From Gnetum montanum (taxonomy: Eukaryota > Streptophyta > Gnetopsida > Gnetales > Gnetaceae): a stretch of DNA of 64,000 nt. Each line of letters opens with the position of its first letter. Position 1 is the first letter of the stretch. Where the stretch lies: contig MNCI01026460.1 in the NCBI GenBank assembly GCA_015680685.1, positions 225,735 through 289,734 of the forward strand, in the 5' to 3' direction. Both the position numbers and the translations under genes were made by a program. The notes beneath the pieces are model-generated. The model saw only the letters and a program-made list of their open reading frames with translations. It did not search any database and was not told the DNA's origin. Shown here piece by piece: positions 10,829-23,049 of this stretch.

Positions 10829-13621
10829 TCATGCATCTAGTGGTGCCAAGGGGGCATCCAAAGGAGAAGGAGGTGATGCATCATCATCATCATTGTTGCC
10901 TACACTATTGGGGTTGCCAACATCAAATGGTGCCTATGACATAATAACATACAACCAATCAGTAACCAGCATAACCAAAACCATGACATAAACAAATGCA
11001 AAACTAGAACTTAAAACATGAAATATAAACACCATCAAACTTGTGAAGAATTTGACTCTACAAACTCTTGGGGAAGATGGTGAAGCCTAGTCTTCAAACA
11101 ATGGAGAATTTTGTCTTCTATCATATATTCCCATTCAATATGCCCAAAATTAGTGCCTGTAAAGATGTTGGTCCTATCTACACACATCCATAATGGTGGC
11201 TCCTGTGATATTGTAGCTGTAGAGACCTCATTTTTAGCTATAGAAATTTGAGGAGTAGAAGAATCCACTACTATTAGAGTGTTTTCAAAGAGGTTTGAAA
11301 GCACTATCAGTCGAAATTCCATGGATAAACAAATATTTTTGCTATCATTTAGTTATCTCCCTTTTCAACCACTTTATGTATGCCTTTCGATCAACCTTAT
11401 ACTTATGCTTATGATCCTTTTGTGTCTTACCCCACTCCAGAACCTAAGCACTATAATCCTTCTAATCCTATGTCTTTCAGGAGATCAAGTCCATTTGCAT
11501 CTGTTGCTCATGCAACTCTTGGGGAGAGGGCAACCTTATCATGGATGGTTTGCTAGGAGCAGGCCCATGTAATCTTCTTAGTTCATAAGGCCCTTGAGTT
11601 ATCCACTTGGGCCTCCACAAAGGCCTTATATTCCTCAAGATCTTGGATTTTCTCAACTTACCTTTTATTTTCCTTCCTTAAGGCCACAACCTATTCCCAT
11701 AGGGATTCATTGGACCTCTGAATCTCCCATGAAGCTTTTGTGCACAAAACCAATAGATCAATGAAATTTTTATACAACTTCAAAGGGACATGTAGAGTGT
11801 TAGGAGGAAGCTTAGGCAAGGAGTCAAACTTCATGTCTTGGTCTAGGTCACTTGTAACTAATGGCACTAAAAAATAACAAAAATATAACCATAAATATGA
11901 TATACAACCTAAGGTAGCCATAACATAAAGCATAACTTGTAGCAAAAACAACTAAGGCATAGCAAAACATGGTTCTTGCTAATCTTGGGTGCAACCTATT
12001 GCAACTGATTGATAATTTCCTTTTCCATCTCGTGCATGAATTCTATCTTGTTTGGGACCTCTACCCATGGTTTCATGCGGAATGTGGATGTAGAGGCCTC
12101 TGCTAGCAGCTCAGGAACTACGATAAGCATAAAACCATAGGAAATAATGAGAAAAGCATAGGCATACCTGCATTTTCATTTTCATTCTTATCTTCATCAT
12201 CATCATCAAGGATTTCAATCTAAGGCTACCCAGGTAGTGGCTCACTGAACAAGGCATCAAGATCATCCATATCTTGTTTCAAGGGTGATTCCTCTACTGT
12301 GGAAGCTCTACATCCATGCTCCTCCTCCTTTGCATGTCTATGTGCCTCCTCCACTTGCCTTTGCTCTTCTTCCATACCAGAAGCTTGGGCTACCAAGTTC
12401 CATTATTGATCTATAGCCATAACTAGTTAAGTTAGCATGTATGACCATAGGACATAACATAGTTAAAAAACATTGAAAACATAGTTAATGTGTACTTATG
12501 ACTGCTTCGTCTAAGTGAGGGATCTTAAAGATGATCCTTTGCTTGGAGGGAGGCTCTACTTCTGGTGGTGCTTTCCTTGGTGACCATTTCAAACTAGCCT
12601 TGGCTACCTCATTAGCCTTGGCACACAACCTTTAAGCTCTCTAGATGTGCACCAAGAACATAAGAGGCTCCTTCTCCATGTTGTCATGAGATTCATACTA
12701 ACTAGTGCCAAGGTTCTTGGTTGTCATATACAGTGAATCTTCCATGTCCTCTAGTGGGCTTTGAGTCTACATAGTTGGATAAAGATGTTTTATCTAAGGC
12801 TTGGAGAGCTGTTTTAGGTCTTAGTGCACCTATGATCCATTTCTCCTCACCACCAAGAATTCTGTGCACCTCTTTAAATAGCCTATAAAAATGCATAATG
12901 CATGTGGACTATTGTAGAGGAGTCCATGTAGAGTTTGAGGATTTCCTCCTTGAGGCTCATAGACAAGGAAGCAACCTAGTTGAAACAAGTCCCCTCTATC
13001 AAGACCTTCTTAAGGGTCTATTCTTGTGCAATGCTGAATACCTTATTTTGTGACAATAGTTTAGGAAAAGCCCAAATCCTGAATAAGGGATAGGACTCCC
13101 TTGTGTTAAGGTTCATAAAGCTATCGGGAGTAAGTCTGAAGTGGCCCTTGCTAGCATCATTAAAATAGCACTTCCCCTAGCCACATATGTTGAGATTTGA
13201 TTAAGCCCTTTAGTGAGAAATAGGTGGTATGTCTTGATCTTGAAATACGTCCTCTCTTCTAGAGTCATTTCATTATATGTTTTATCCTCTTTGTCGTACG
13301 CCTGTTTCAACCATAGTTTTTTGGTCTTAGGATTAGATCTAGTGGATAGATGGGCTACCTTAGCCCCTTCATTTGGCAGATTGAGAGATGCAACAATAGC
13401 TTTGACTGAAAAAGAGATGTTGACTCCATAAATGTTGATGGCGGTGCCCTCATCTTTATTGTGCCAGAATTGATGAGTTTGGGCCGCAAGGGAGATGCCT
13501 TAAGTTGCATCCGAATATCTTCCAGAGCAAACTTCATGAATGGGCCTAAATTCATTTCCATAGTGACTGAGGTCAATGTGCACTTTTCTAGAATGGCTGT
13601 AAGGCAATAAGGGGGTAACAT
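10829..13621 (-). pseudogene. Spliced antisense gene of element B (unknown function)
   Basis: On the strand opposite to gag, coding-like blocks alternate with intron-like gaps. Reading 13621 down to 10829: a frame from MLPPYCLTAILEK; a block with LEERTYFKIKTYHLFLTKGL; one with ILGGEEKWIIGALRPKTALQ; one with PPSKQRIIFKIPHLDEA; an acidic block DDDDEDKNENENA; VPELLAEASTSTFRMKPW; VPLVTSDLDQDMKFDSLPKL; and a C-terminus ending PLDAPLAPLDA then TGA at 10831-10829. Good GT...AG introns separate several: 12502-12423, 12167-12118, and 11040-10934; another ends at 11867 after a T-rich tract. Some blocks contain stops or shifts, so this copy is decayed. A TATA-like box lies upstream on the same strand near 14413. 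I recognise no domain. Tat elements such as Grande carry an antisense ORF in this position, which is the best parallel. Confidence 0.45.
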
Positions 13622-13849
13622 GAGATGTTGTCCCTACATGGAAGCTTGTGGTTCTACAGCCTTCCCTTGGACTGATTGTCCAGTAGCAGGAGCTTCTTAG
13701 TGAAAGCTAAATGATTAGGCCTCTTGCTTCGCATGTTCTGCATGTTTTCCTTGTTGGCCTTGGCCACCTCGTAGGTGCATAGCTACTCTTTGTAAAGGTT
13801 CACCTTGTGCACCTCTTTTTAGGGCCATCTACAATCAAGTAAAGATCAA

Positions 13850-14195
13850 ATGTTACTAAGGTTGCATTTTTTTATCATTAATCAATTGATGCCTTACTTG
13901 TTATTTTAGTTGATTAATTTCTTAGTTCATATGATTTTAGAGTTACAAAAATTTTAAAGAAAAATTTCCAAAAAGTGTTTATCTCCTTTTACAACCCTTT
14001 GGGATTAGTTTCTTTTTCCTTATGTGTGGCTTATAGTGATGGTTATAGTCCCTTAGGTGGAAAAATTAAGGTTCCTGGCATTAATACAATTGATTTTTCA
14101 TGATAACACTTGAAGTTTTTAATACTCTCACCCTTATAATAACCTCTGGGAAATAGAAAATTTCATAAGTTTAGTGCAAGTTTCACATGTAAGAA
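13850..14195. other. Non-coding stretch between antisense gene and its upstream region
   Basis: AT-rich, no supported gene. It would be the 5' untranslated region of the antisense gene if transcription starts near 14390. Confidence 0.35.
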
Positions 14196-14196
14196 T

Positions 14197-14235
14197 CCCT
14201 CCCCCTGACCCACCTCCCCTCCCCCCTTCCCACGA
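14197..14235 (-). other. G-rich polypurine tract on the minus strand
   Basis: The minus strand reads as runs of G (GGG, GGGGGG, GGGG, GGG, GGGGG, GGG) with one- to three-base gaps, enough for a G-quadruplex. It could also be a polypurine tract of a minus-strand element. Confidence 0.7.
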
Positions 14236-14399
14236 CTAACTTGAACACTCTAAGTTCAAGTAGGTTCAAATGGAACAAAAATTAAAGTGGTAGGGAGCTA
14301 AATATAGCAAGTGGAAAATGAGTGTGCAGAGCTCTGAGTTGCAAGAGAAAATTTGAACAACTCCCCTAGCGGAAAATGATGAAAATAAATTTTGAGCAC

Positions 14400-14500
14400 C
14401 ATGGGGATCATATATATAGTTTTTGTCTGTCTTGACATTAGGTATGCAACGTTGCGTTGGACCCAACGTAAGGTAGGTGATGTCGAGGTCCATGGATTTT
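14400..14500 (-). promoter_or_regulatory. LTR-like promoter on the minus strand (TATA box with upstream palindrome)
   Basis: The minus strand has a TATA-like CTATATATATG (about 14420-14410). About 30-50 bp upstream sits the palindrome ACGTTGGGTCCAACG followed by a second CAACGTTGC. This palindrome-then-TATA order matches the other LTR U3 regions in the window. It points towards the antisense gene at 10829-13621. LTR termini are not identified, so it may be a gene promoter instead of an LTR. Confidence 0.4.
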
Positions 14501-14519
14501 CACTGAATGGGATAGTTGA

Positions 14520-15807
14520 GCATGGAAACTGAAGCTTTGTGATGAGTTGGAAGGTTTGAAGTTAAGTCCATCAATTTAGGGTAAGTAGAAAATTAGTTTG
14601 AGACACTGAAAGTGTGATAAGGTGGAGTCATTAATGTGGAAAGCACTAGAATGATCAAGAAAAAGGCATTGAAATTAAGGTGATGGCTAGATCAATTATA
14701 GGATAAGGGAAATGACAAAATATAACAATTGAATGCTTGGAAGGTGAAAAATGATGTGGCTGTGTCCAATAGGTACAACTCACAAAATCTACACAAGTTA
14801 GTCCTCCCCAAAGTAGGTTCTAGCCTATGATGCTGTTGTGTAACCACACCTAAAAATGTTCATAGGCAATACATACCTATAAAACAAAACACACATGTCA
14901 AAATCACCAAATTGAGATAACAACTCTATGTTACACAAATCCACAAGTTATGATTACATGTACAAGGAGATGAGATGAACTATAGAAAGGGTTGCAGAAA
15001 TTAGGACATGAGGTATCTTACAATGGTCACAATGAAACCTTGTATGTTATTAATGGTTAATTCAAACCAAGTCCACACCACATTGCAATGACATCATATT
15101 ATTTCATCATGTTAGTGGACAACCATAAGTTGATCATAGTTGCGAGGAGTAACATCGCTTGGCATTTTGTCCAAGGAAGGAGCTTGATTTATGGCACACA
15201 CATTTTTTTATTTTTCATTCTCTTTGTTTTTTGACTCTGATATGCCACCAAACTTCAGGCAAGGGTACATGTCTTTCTAGTGGGACCCATAGAAGTTTAT
15301 TCAATGTCATTTTAGGTTACTCTTACTCCAATTTTTCATTAGATCTACAAGGATATGGTTACAACCTTAGCAACATGATAGAACATACAGAAGTGGCCAA
15401 AGAAAATCCACAAATCCCCTTGATGTCACACCCTTTACATTCTGCCTTGGTTCTACACTCTTTTGTCTCGACATAATGATTATAGATTTATTATTAGGTT
15501 GAATGATGGAAAACATTATCATTATGACTAGGGTAAGAACCTCTTATTAATGGAATGGGCATATGGATGTCATGGTCTCAATATCCAAATAATTAGTTCC
15601 TTATGACTTGACAACATAGAGAAAACCTTACCTCAATGGGAAACATGATTGTTTTATTCACTAGTGAGATTACATAACAAAGAAAATGAACACAACAAAT
15701 AGAAAAATTAGAAGAAATAAGAAAAATTAAATCAAGAAATAGAAAAATGACAAAACATTGTAAAACAAAGATGAAAAACACTTAAGAATCCTAAAGATTA
15801 AAATAGA
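14520..15807 (-). mobile_element. 3' module of Athila-like element 1 (non-coding)
   Basis: Parts of this region on the minus strand align with 26053-26970 on the plus strand (for example a segment ending GTGTGTTTTGTTTTATAG here and GTGTGTTTTGTTGCATCG there, and the ATTAATAAGAGGTTCTA block). So both elements carry the same non-coding module after gag in place of pol. No conserved ORF is visible. Confidence 0.6.
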
Positions 15808-15828
15808 GGGTAACCCCCATGACTAAAC
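15808..15828 (-). promoter_or_regulatory. Internal polypurine-like motif at gag/3' module boundary
   Basis: Minus strand reads TTTAGTCATGGGGGTTACCC, nearly the motif (TAGTCATGGGGGTA) that directly precedes the 3' LTRs at 40542 and 54519. Here it lies between gag and the 3' module. Confidence 0.5.
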
Positions 15829-15869
15829 ATTTGGTTGTGACAAGGATTAATAAGAGAATAAGTAGGATC

Positions 15870-17900
15870 CATGCATGTATGAAACATTGGTAATCGTCCA
15901 TGCCCTAGCCACTAGGTATCTATTAGTGGTGTGGTGGCTAGGTAGAAAGACTTTTTGTCACACACTTGATGGTTAAATGTGTGGTGGGTCAGGGTATGAG
16001 ATGTGTTAACATTATGGATGTCTAGCCCATGATTACACCCTTAATCATGATATGGTATGCATGGATTTATTTGTCTCCCCACACTGTTAGATGCATTATT
16101 TGGATTGGCGATTGGAGTAATGATGGATGGTGGCCCATGTCTAGGATTAGAGAACCATGGTTGAGACAAGCAAGATGGTGCACCAAATTGGCATAATTAT
16201 GCTGGTTCAAATGATATGATGGGTCCACGCATGGTTTGCTTTGGCTTATGGCCTTTCCCCTAGAAAGGACGTTTCCTACATTATGGTTGAGACCCACTGG
16301 TATTAGGATGTCTTTGCACATTTGCAACACAAGTGACATTCATTTGTTGGTTTTGTTGTGCTAAGCCTTCTTGTGTCTTTAGTAGTGGCCTATAATGAGG
16401 TGGAGTAGGAGGATATCAAGGATAGGATGGATGGTAAGAGGCATGAGATGGTGATCCTTCAAGGGATGTCATGGGTTGGTGGTACTCAAGAGAGTGGTAG
16501 TGGCAATTGGAAGTAGAGGTGTTGAACATACTATCCATGCAGTTTCAGTGAATAGGGATAATTTGGTGGTGGCCTCCACCACAACTATGGTTGCTACCAC
16601 TATGGTTGATGACCATGTTGAGGCCAGTAATAAGTCCCCATAGGATGGTACGAGTGGTTGTGGGACTGTCTATAATTACCTTATGAGAGAGGAAATCTGC
16701 TAGGCATGTGCTTTTGCATAAACTTTGGATTTAAGACACTTGCCCAATACTCCCATAGATGTAACAAGACTGGGAAATGGCCCTTCAGATGGTCATATAT
16801 GTAGATGTTGCATCCATTACCTTCGTCTGTGGTTGAGTCTATAGCCTCACTTTCTTTAGCCATTTTTCCTGTTTGTCAAAAATTGTTCCTGGCTGTTTGC
16901 CGAAACCATGGCCTAGGAATCTATTCACTAAGGCATAATATCTATCTAAGGCCATGTCCAAGGGTTCATGTTGTTCTTACTTACACTCTTGGATCTATCT
17001 CCTCAATTTGGACATTCTTGCATCAATTTGATATTTCTCATTGAAAAGTTCCAACATTGTTGACCACTGTCAAATTGAACTTGGTCTCAACGATTTATAC
17101 CACACTTTGGCTCTATTAATTAGTGTCCTAAGAAAGAGCTTAAGCTTTTTTCATCTATTTTCAATGTTATAATAGATATAGGCGTCCTGGAAGGCTTGTA
17201 AATGATGTTGTAGGTCTGAATCATAGCCTCCTACAAATTTAGGGATATTATTCATATCGAGTCTGGGTAGGCAACTTTCTTTACGATGCTTGCAAGATAT
17301 CTTAACAGCCTCTGTGATATGCATTAGGCTCTTAGTGGCCAACAAGGGTTCATCATCATCGAATAGGTTGTGAGGGAAATGTGTATTTCTATTCATTTGT
17401 TCATGATGATGTTATCTATGTTCATGGTAACGTCTTTCACTTTTCTCGTGGGTTCAATTTTGATTTTTAGTCTAACCCTTTAGTGGAGCCTTATCTTTGT
17501 ACCTATGTTCATCTTCATCAGAACTAGATGTTGAAGGGAAAGAGGAAGATAAGGAACTAGAATAATTGCCATGGTTGCTATGGTGTTCTTCAAGGTCCTT
17601 TAATTTATCACTTCTTGGTTTCGAGGAGGTCTTAGGCCTTGAGGCCTTCCCTAGTTCAGAATTTATGTCATCTCCTCCAAGATTGTTTGTCTTAGGTGAA
17701 TGTAGTCTTTGAGTATCATTGGGGTGGTCATGAACATAAGAAACCCCTGCATAAGGTTTTTCACTCTAATTTTCTTCATCATATATTTCATTATTTCACT
17801 AATGAATGTGTTCACTATACAGTGCACAGTCACTTCCATGTGAGAGAGAGATTGTTATTGGTTTATGATGTGTTTGAGTTAATATTTTTTGGAAAGATAT
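15870..17900 (-). pseudogene. Athila-like gag, internally deleted (element 1)
   Basis: Structural capsid protein gene of a Ty3/gypsy element. From 17396 the minus strand reads DEPLLATKSLMHITEAVKI, KESCLPRLDMNNIPKFVGGY, HLQAFQDAYIYY, then after stops AKVWYKSLRP, LELFNEKYQ and PLDMALDRYYALVN. These match the plus-strand gag at 24171-24881 nearly residue for residue. About 170 codons found in that sibling are missing here after HGFGK. The zinc-knuckle is decayed (GCNIYIYDHLKGHFP near 16800; second and last Cys lost). The Pro/His/Ser-rich C-terminal part runs to about 15870. Multiple stops. Confidence 0.85.
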
Positions 17901-17960
17901 ATCATTAATTCCTTTACAGTGATCTTGTATAACATAACTAATCTAGATAACTAACACCAT

Positions 17961-17978
17961 CCCTAGCAACAATGCCAA
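17961..17978 (-). promoter_or_regulatory. Primer binding site, degenerate (element 1)
   Basis: The minus strand reads TTGGCATTGTTGCTAGGG immediately after the LTR. It differs from the tRNA-Asp complement TGGCGCCGTTGCCGGGGA at transition positions (C to T or G to A), as expected for methylation-driven decay. Confidence 0.75.
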
Positions 17979-18873
17979 TGATGAGCATGCGAGGTACCCC
18001 TATGCTCAACCATAAAAATCACAAGCATTCATGCATAATCTAGTTGAATTCCATGGATGAGACTAGTTGTGATATCTAGATCATTATGCTCTAATCACAA
18101 TTTGCTGTATTCCCACTTGTACTAGTGGTAGCTTTGTCACGTATGGTTTAGTCCAAAGGGAGGCATATGATGTTATCTAATTCTATGTTGCTCCTAATGA
18201 TGATAAAGAGGTAAATTAATTAAGCTAATGAACAATGGAAAACAAGATCTAACTAGTGTACATGCGATGAGTATCTACTCTTGATCATCCATATACATCT
18301 TGGACTTTGTGTGACTACTTCTGGGATTGCTAAGTGTATGTCATTGGATCTACCAAACAATACATTGCTAGATTACCAAGTACTTACATGTATATGCTCA
18401 TGATTTAGGCATACGCATTCCACATAATGACAGGAATAGGAAATAGCAATAAATGGAAACATTAAGCTAAAGAAAGTAGTAATTAGTTAACAATTAAAAG
18501 TAATAATAATCTAACTTGATGCTGCAATGATGGGAGTAATCTCGATCTTTATTGCCAGTCATGTAATGTGTCCAAGTATGTCACACTTACACAAAGGTGT
18601 CGTATGATTACAAACATCACACTGTAGGCATGCATTGGGAATGAAAAAACTCTAAGAAAGACTAGCAAAAACTAGAATCTAAAACTATCTTCTCTACTAC
18701 CTATTACATTCTACTTCTTCAACTGTGCATCCAAGTGATATATTTATAGGCTAGCATAGAGGAGATCACATCAGATATTAGACATTACATCTTCGCTCCA
18801 AAATTGGGTATCCAATGTCGGGGATCTAACGTTGGGTATTCGATGTTGAGACGTGAAAAATCATGACTCATCA
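17979..18873 (-). repeat. 5' LTR of Athila-like element 1 (895 bp)
   Basis: On the minus strand it starts TGATGAGTCATG and ends GCATGCTCATCA, giving the TGATGAG...CTCATCA termini shared by the family. A TATA box (CCTATAAATATATC on the minus strand) lies near 18740. Upstream of it are repeats around AACGTTGGGTATTCGATG. The LTR sits inside the gag region of element 2, so element 1 is the younger insertion. Confidence 0.85.
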
Positions 18874-19388
18874 ATTTCTATTTCTATCTTCATCTTAACC
18901 CCTTAGTATATCTCTATCTTTATACCTACAGTCATCTTCGTCAAAACTAAATGTTGAAGATGAAGAAGATGGTGAACTGGGAGAATCACCATGGCTCCTA
19001 CATCTTCTCCTATGGTTCCTTAATTCATCTCTTCTAGGTTTGAAGGAGGTCTTAGACCGTAGGGCCCTCCTTGTTCTAGGACTTGTTCCATCCCCTATAG
19101 AATTATCTACATTAATTGAACATAGTCTTTGAATATAGTAAGAATTAGAATGAGCATACGAGACTCCTACTTGTAGTGATTCACTCTAGTTCTTTTCAAT
19201 ATAAATCTTATCATTACTACTATTAGTGTTCTCATTGTGTGATGGACTATAGGCCATATGTGGATGAGACATGTTTTTATATGATAATGTGTATATGATT
19301 TAAAATATTAATATTTTAGGAAAGATAAATTGTGAATGTTTTTACAATGATCATTTATATTATAACTAATCTAGATAACTAGCATCAT
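18874..19388 (-). pseudogene. 5' internal region and gag start of Athila-like element 2
   Basis: Aligns with 17490-17960 of element 1 (shared stretches such as TCATCTTCGTCAAAACTAAATG-like Ser/Glu-rich coding). It is cut off at 18873 by the LTR of element 1, so the two elements are nested. Only the leader and first gag codons remain. Confidence 0.7.
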
Positions 19389-19406
19389 CCCTGGCAACGA
19401 TACCAA
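19389..19406 (-). promoter_or_regulatory. Primer binding site, degenerate (element 2)
   Basis: Minus strand TTGGTATCGTTGCCAGGG directly follows the LTR end, again a mutated tRNA-Asp complement. Confidence 0.75.
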
Positions 19407-20501
19407 TGATGAGCGATGGGTATTCCCTACGCCCAACCATATGAATCATAAGCGTTCACATGCAATCCGGTCAAATTTCATGGATGGGACTAGTGTGGTA
19501 TCTAGATCATTAAGCATTGATTGCAAGTTGTTGTCTTCCCACTTGGACTAGTGATAACTTTGTCATATATCATTTAGTCCAAAGTGAGGCATATGATTAT
19601 TAATGTTGTGTGACTAAGGCTAAGTTATATGAAAGTATGAAAATTAATTATTTAATCTAATTAATAATAAGAAAATAAATCCTAAACTATCCTAAGGGTG
19701 ATGAGTATCCCTTCATAGCATGCTGCACAAATCATTAACTCACGTATTTGTTGTTGGCCTTATGAAGTGTTATGCTACTGAGCAAACCAAATAATAATGC
19801 TCTTGGGATTACCAAGCGAATACATGTTTATGTTTGGAAGTGGTCATGCTCATTATGAAAATTGATTAATATGCATGAAAATGTAAATAAGTACATTAAA
19901 AGTAACTTGCATTAAAAGTAAATCTATTCTAAGTCAAAGTGCTACAATAAATATGAATTAATCTTGATCTTATTATTATTCATGGAATGTGTCTAGGTAC
20001 AATTATAGTCAAATAAGATGTCATACAATTGACTCAAATCCACACTGTGGGCACTCATTGATTATTTTCTAAGATTATAGAATAAAATTGTAAGATTTCG
20101 GCTACACTATTGACCAAATGATGCCAAACACATAGTGGGTGCTTGCATATTTATAGGCAAATACAAGAATTACATCAATCAGGATGCATTAATGCATTTG
20201 GTTGTGTCAACAAGATTTGTCAACAAGGATGCATTAATGTAGCTAAGTTATAGTAGATGCAATATAGCATCTATGATATAGCAGATATGATATAGCATCT
20301 ATGATGTAGTAGCTAATTGAGATGCACTAACAGGGATGCTACAATGTAGATACAATGTAGCATCTACAATATAACATCTACAATATCTCAGCTAATTGAT
20401 TTAAGATACCACAACATGTGGTTAAATTAGGGTCTAGAAATCATGACTTGTGGTGAAATACTATGATTGGTAGTATAGTAGATTTTCATTATTTCTCATC
20501 A
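19407..20501 (-). repeat. 5' LTR of Athila-like element 2 (1095 bp)
   Basis: Starts TGATGAGAAATAATG and ends CATCGCTCATCA on the minus strand. The TATA box (GCCTATAAATATGC, minus strand) is near 20145. Upstream, at 20230-20400, is an array of GATGCTACA / TGTAGCATC and ATATAGCATC repeats, including the inverted pair at 20335-20364 with 9-base arms. Longer than its relatives because of this array. Confidence 0.85.
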
Positions 20502-23049
20502 ATTTTTATCAAAATCTTAGAATTTAGCATCAAAAGATCAAACTAATACAACAACATCAATACCCCTTGCGTAATGATGCCTTAAGCATAAACTGAAAAT
20601 AACTTATTATGTACAACTTAACAAACTTGTTAGTTAAATCTTTCATAAAACTTTCTATCCCAATGTTACCACTAAAATATAACCCATTATGTAGATTTTC
20701 CAAATTAAGACTTTTACTGGTAAACTAATACCTTATTGATAACACTTTTAATAGTTATTTTAATCAAAACTATTAACTCTATATACCACTAAACTATACA
20801 ACCAACATGAAACTGGGTACAACTTACATAAAACAAAAAGAGACCTCAAATACATTAAAAATATACATGTTATTGTATCACACCAAAATATTCTGAAAGT
20901 ACCCTCTATCACATATACAAAGTGAAAGTTGAATCGAGTTATTATTAAGTTGTTACCATCAAATTTGATGCAAGGATAAAGATGTTGAATATAGCTTTTG
21001 TGCTTTCACAAGAATAATAAAAATATGCAAGTCATAGCCCAATCAGTATGGTCTCAGGATGTATCAACACCCTTGCTACCATGGAGGCATGTTCCAACTA
21101 GCTAGTGTTAGAAAAACTAAGATTAAGATATCAGGAAAAAACATTATCATAGCAAAGTAGAAAAATCAACCACACATCTGATGCCATTATGAAAAAAACA
21201 ATATTATAGAAAGTGACTCCCAAGTCCTTGCCAAACCAAGGCAAACGATGAGGAAATGCAATTCTATTAATCTTCATCACAATAAATACATGTGGTTGTT
21301 TGCACCATAAGCATGTTATTTTTAAATCAATCTATAGATGTCTCGTGGTTTTTCCAACGTTGCTCCAACTTTTCTAAAGTAATCTTGAGATTTGATTTAA
21401 ACCTTCCAAAACTTTCTTGGATCTTTCCAAAGAAATCATAAGATCTTTAATAATTTCCAATATTTAACAATCCACTTTCTATGGATATTCTAGCTTTTTC
21501 TAATTAACAATATTGGCACTTATATTTTAATATTTAATAAAATTATCATATGACATTGTTAATTCCTAATATCTAGTTGTAAGAACCTACTTTATAGAGA
21601 AAGGGTGGTCCTTGTTGTCTTGTTGTGTCACATATGTTTCATTGTGTTGATGTGTCTAGTATATGCAATGCCCAAGTTTTATGCATAAATGATGCCCAAA
21701 GCGTACAGACTATGCTTCTAACTATTATTGGGTGATGACTTCTTACTCTATTACACTTACTATGCTTCTACCTATAATTTAATGAGTGTCATGACTTCTT
21801 ACTCTATTATAGGCGAGGTAAGAGCTAAGGTATTGCCCATCTTAAATCCACCTTTAGTACATTGATGTGTTTAGGACTTAAAGATGGTGCTGTAGTGGTG
21901 GCCCTACACTAGCACCTTGCTACCATGGAGGCATGCTCCACTCAAATATTTGATAAAAATAAAAAATAAATATATGTGGTTCTAAAATAAAACATAAAAA
22001 TATGCAGTCATGTTATTGTGTAAATTCCCATGCAATAAAAATGTGTCAGACTTTCCAACGTGGACGGGTAAAACCAGCTATATTTCATATCATCAAAATT
22101 TGGGTAAAAAATTTCGGGACTATGTTTAATTATTTTTCCGTTGTTCATAGAAGTAGAGAGTCTAGGGTTTTCCATATTTTTAATGGTTACATGTATGATA
22201 TCATGCGTTAGAGACGAATTTTAATAGAAGGCTACCCAAATAGTGGTACGACTATATGAATCCCTAGAGAGATATCTAATACCAGGCTTCTCCCATGTCT
22301 AAATTTAATGGATAAAACTTTACTTGATTTATAGCCCCACGAGTGGGGAAATATTTTTAACAGCATTCTATAACAATAATTTTACAATATCATGTAAATA
22401 CAAAAGAGAAAATTTCTTCTTGTTATGAATTTTAACATGAAACTAATTAACTTTTCTTGTTTTTTACCGTGTTGGCCAACTTCTTAGCTACAAAAGTTAA
22501 GGGGAAAAGAAAAATTTATGTAAAATTGAGACCCCATGGGACTCTACATAATAATCATTAACATTTTGTTAAATTTGATAGTTTTTGTTAATAATTGTTT
22601 AAGAAAGAGAAAGAACCATGATTATTTTCAATGTATTTGATTTTGCACTTAAATTGGTAATATAATATGGAACATTGATTGTTATCATTTTGCATCCAAT
22701 TTTTATGAATGTTTGAGTTATACTTGCCCTCGCTAGCTAAAAATGACCATGAAATTGAATTCAAATTATTTTATCATATCTTTGTTTTTACTCAAAGTAG
22801 TTAATAACAATTCTTATCCATCATCATGTGGTATGCCCTACAAAAATTGTTATCTATAATCAATTGTTATAATTTTTATAGTCATGTGCTTTGTCAACTT
22901 TTAGCACTTGTATGAATACTTGATACTAATTCCTCTTAATGTGGTAGTAGTAAAGTAGCCTTGTGGTGGAACCCCTTTATTCAATGGTTTATATCTACCC
23001 TACTATTTCTATAAGGTTTGTTCTACTAGCCTTGAGTATCCTTGCCTAG
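20502..23049. other. AT-rich unassigned region
   Basis: No recognisable gene. There is an imperfect tandem duplication around 21708-21812 (ACTATGCTTCTA ... GACTTCTTACTCTATTA twice) and a short phrase CTTGCTACCATGGAGGCATG at about 21074 repeated at about 21908. The 69-residue ORF at 22002-22211 is not like any family I know. Confidence 0.4.

Noticed and set aside
11279-11572. 97-codon plus-strand ORF opposite the antisense gene
   Set aside because: Hydrophobic shadow frame; the minus-strand reading has splice signals and acidic exons consistent with neighbours.
22002-22211. 69-codon ORF in the AT-rich region
   Set aside because: No recognised motif, no homologue among other elements in the window, length expected by chance.
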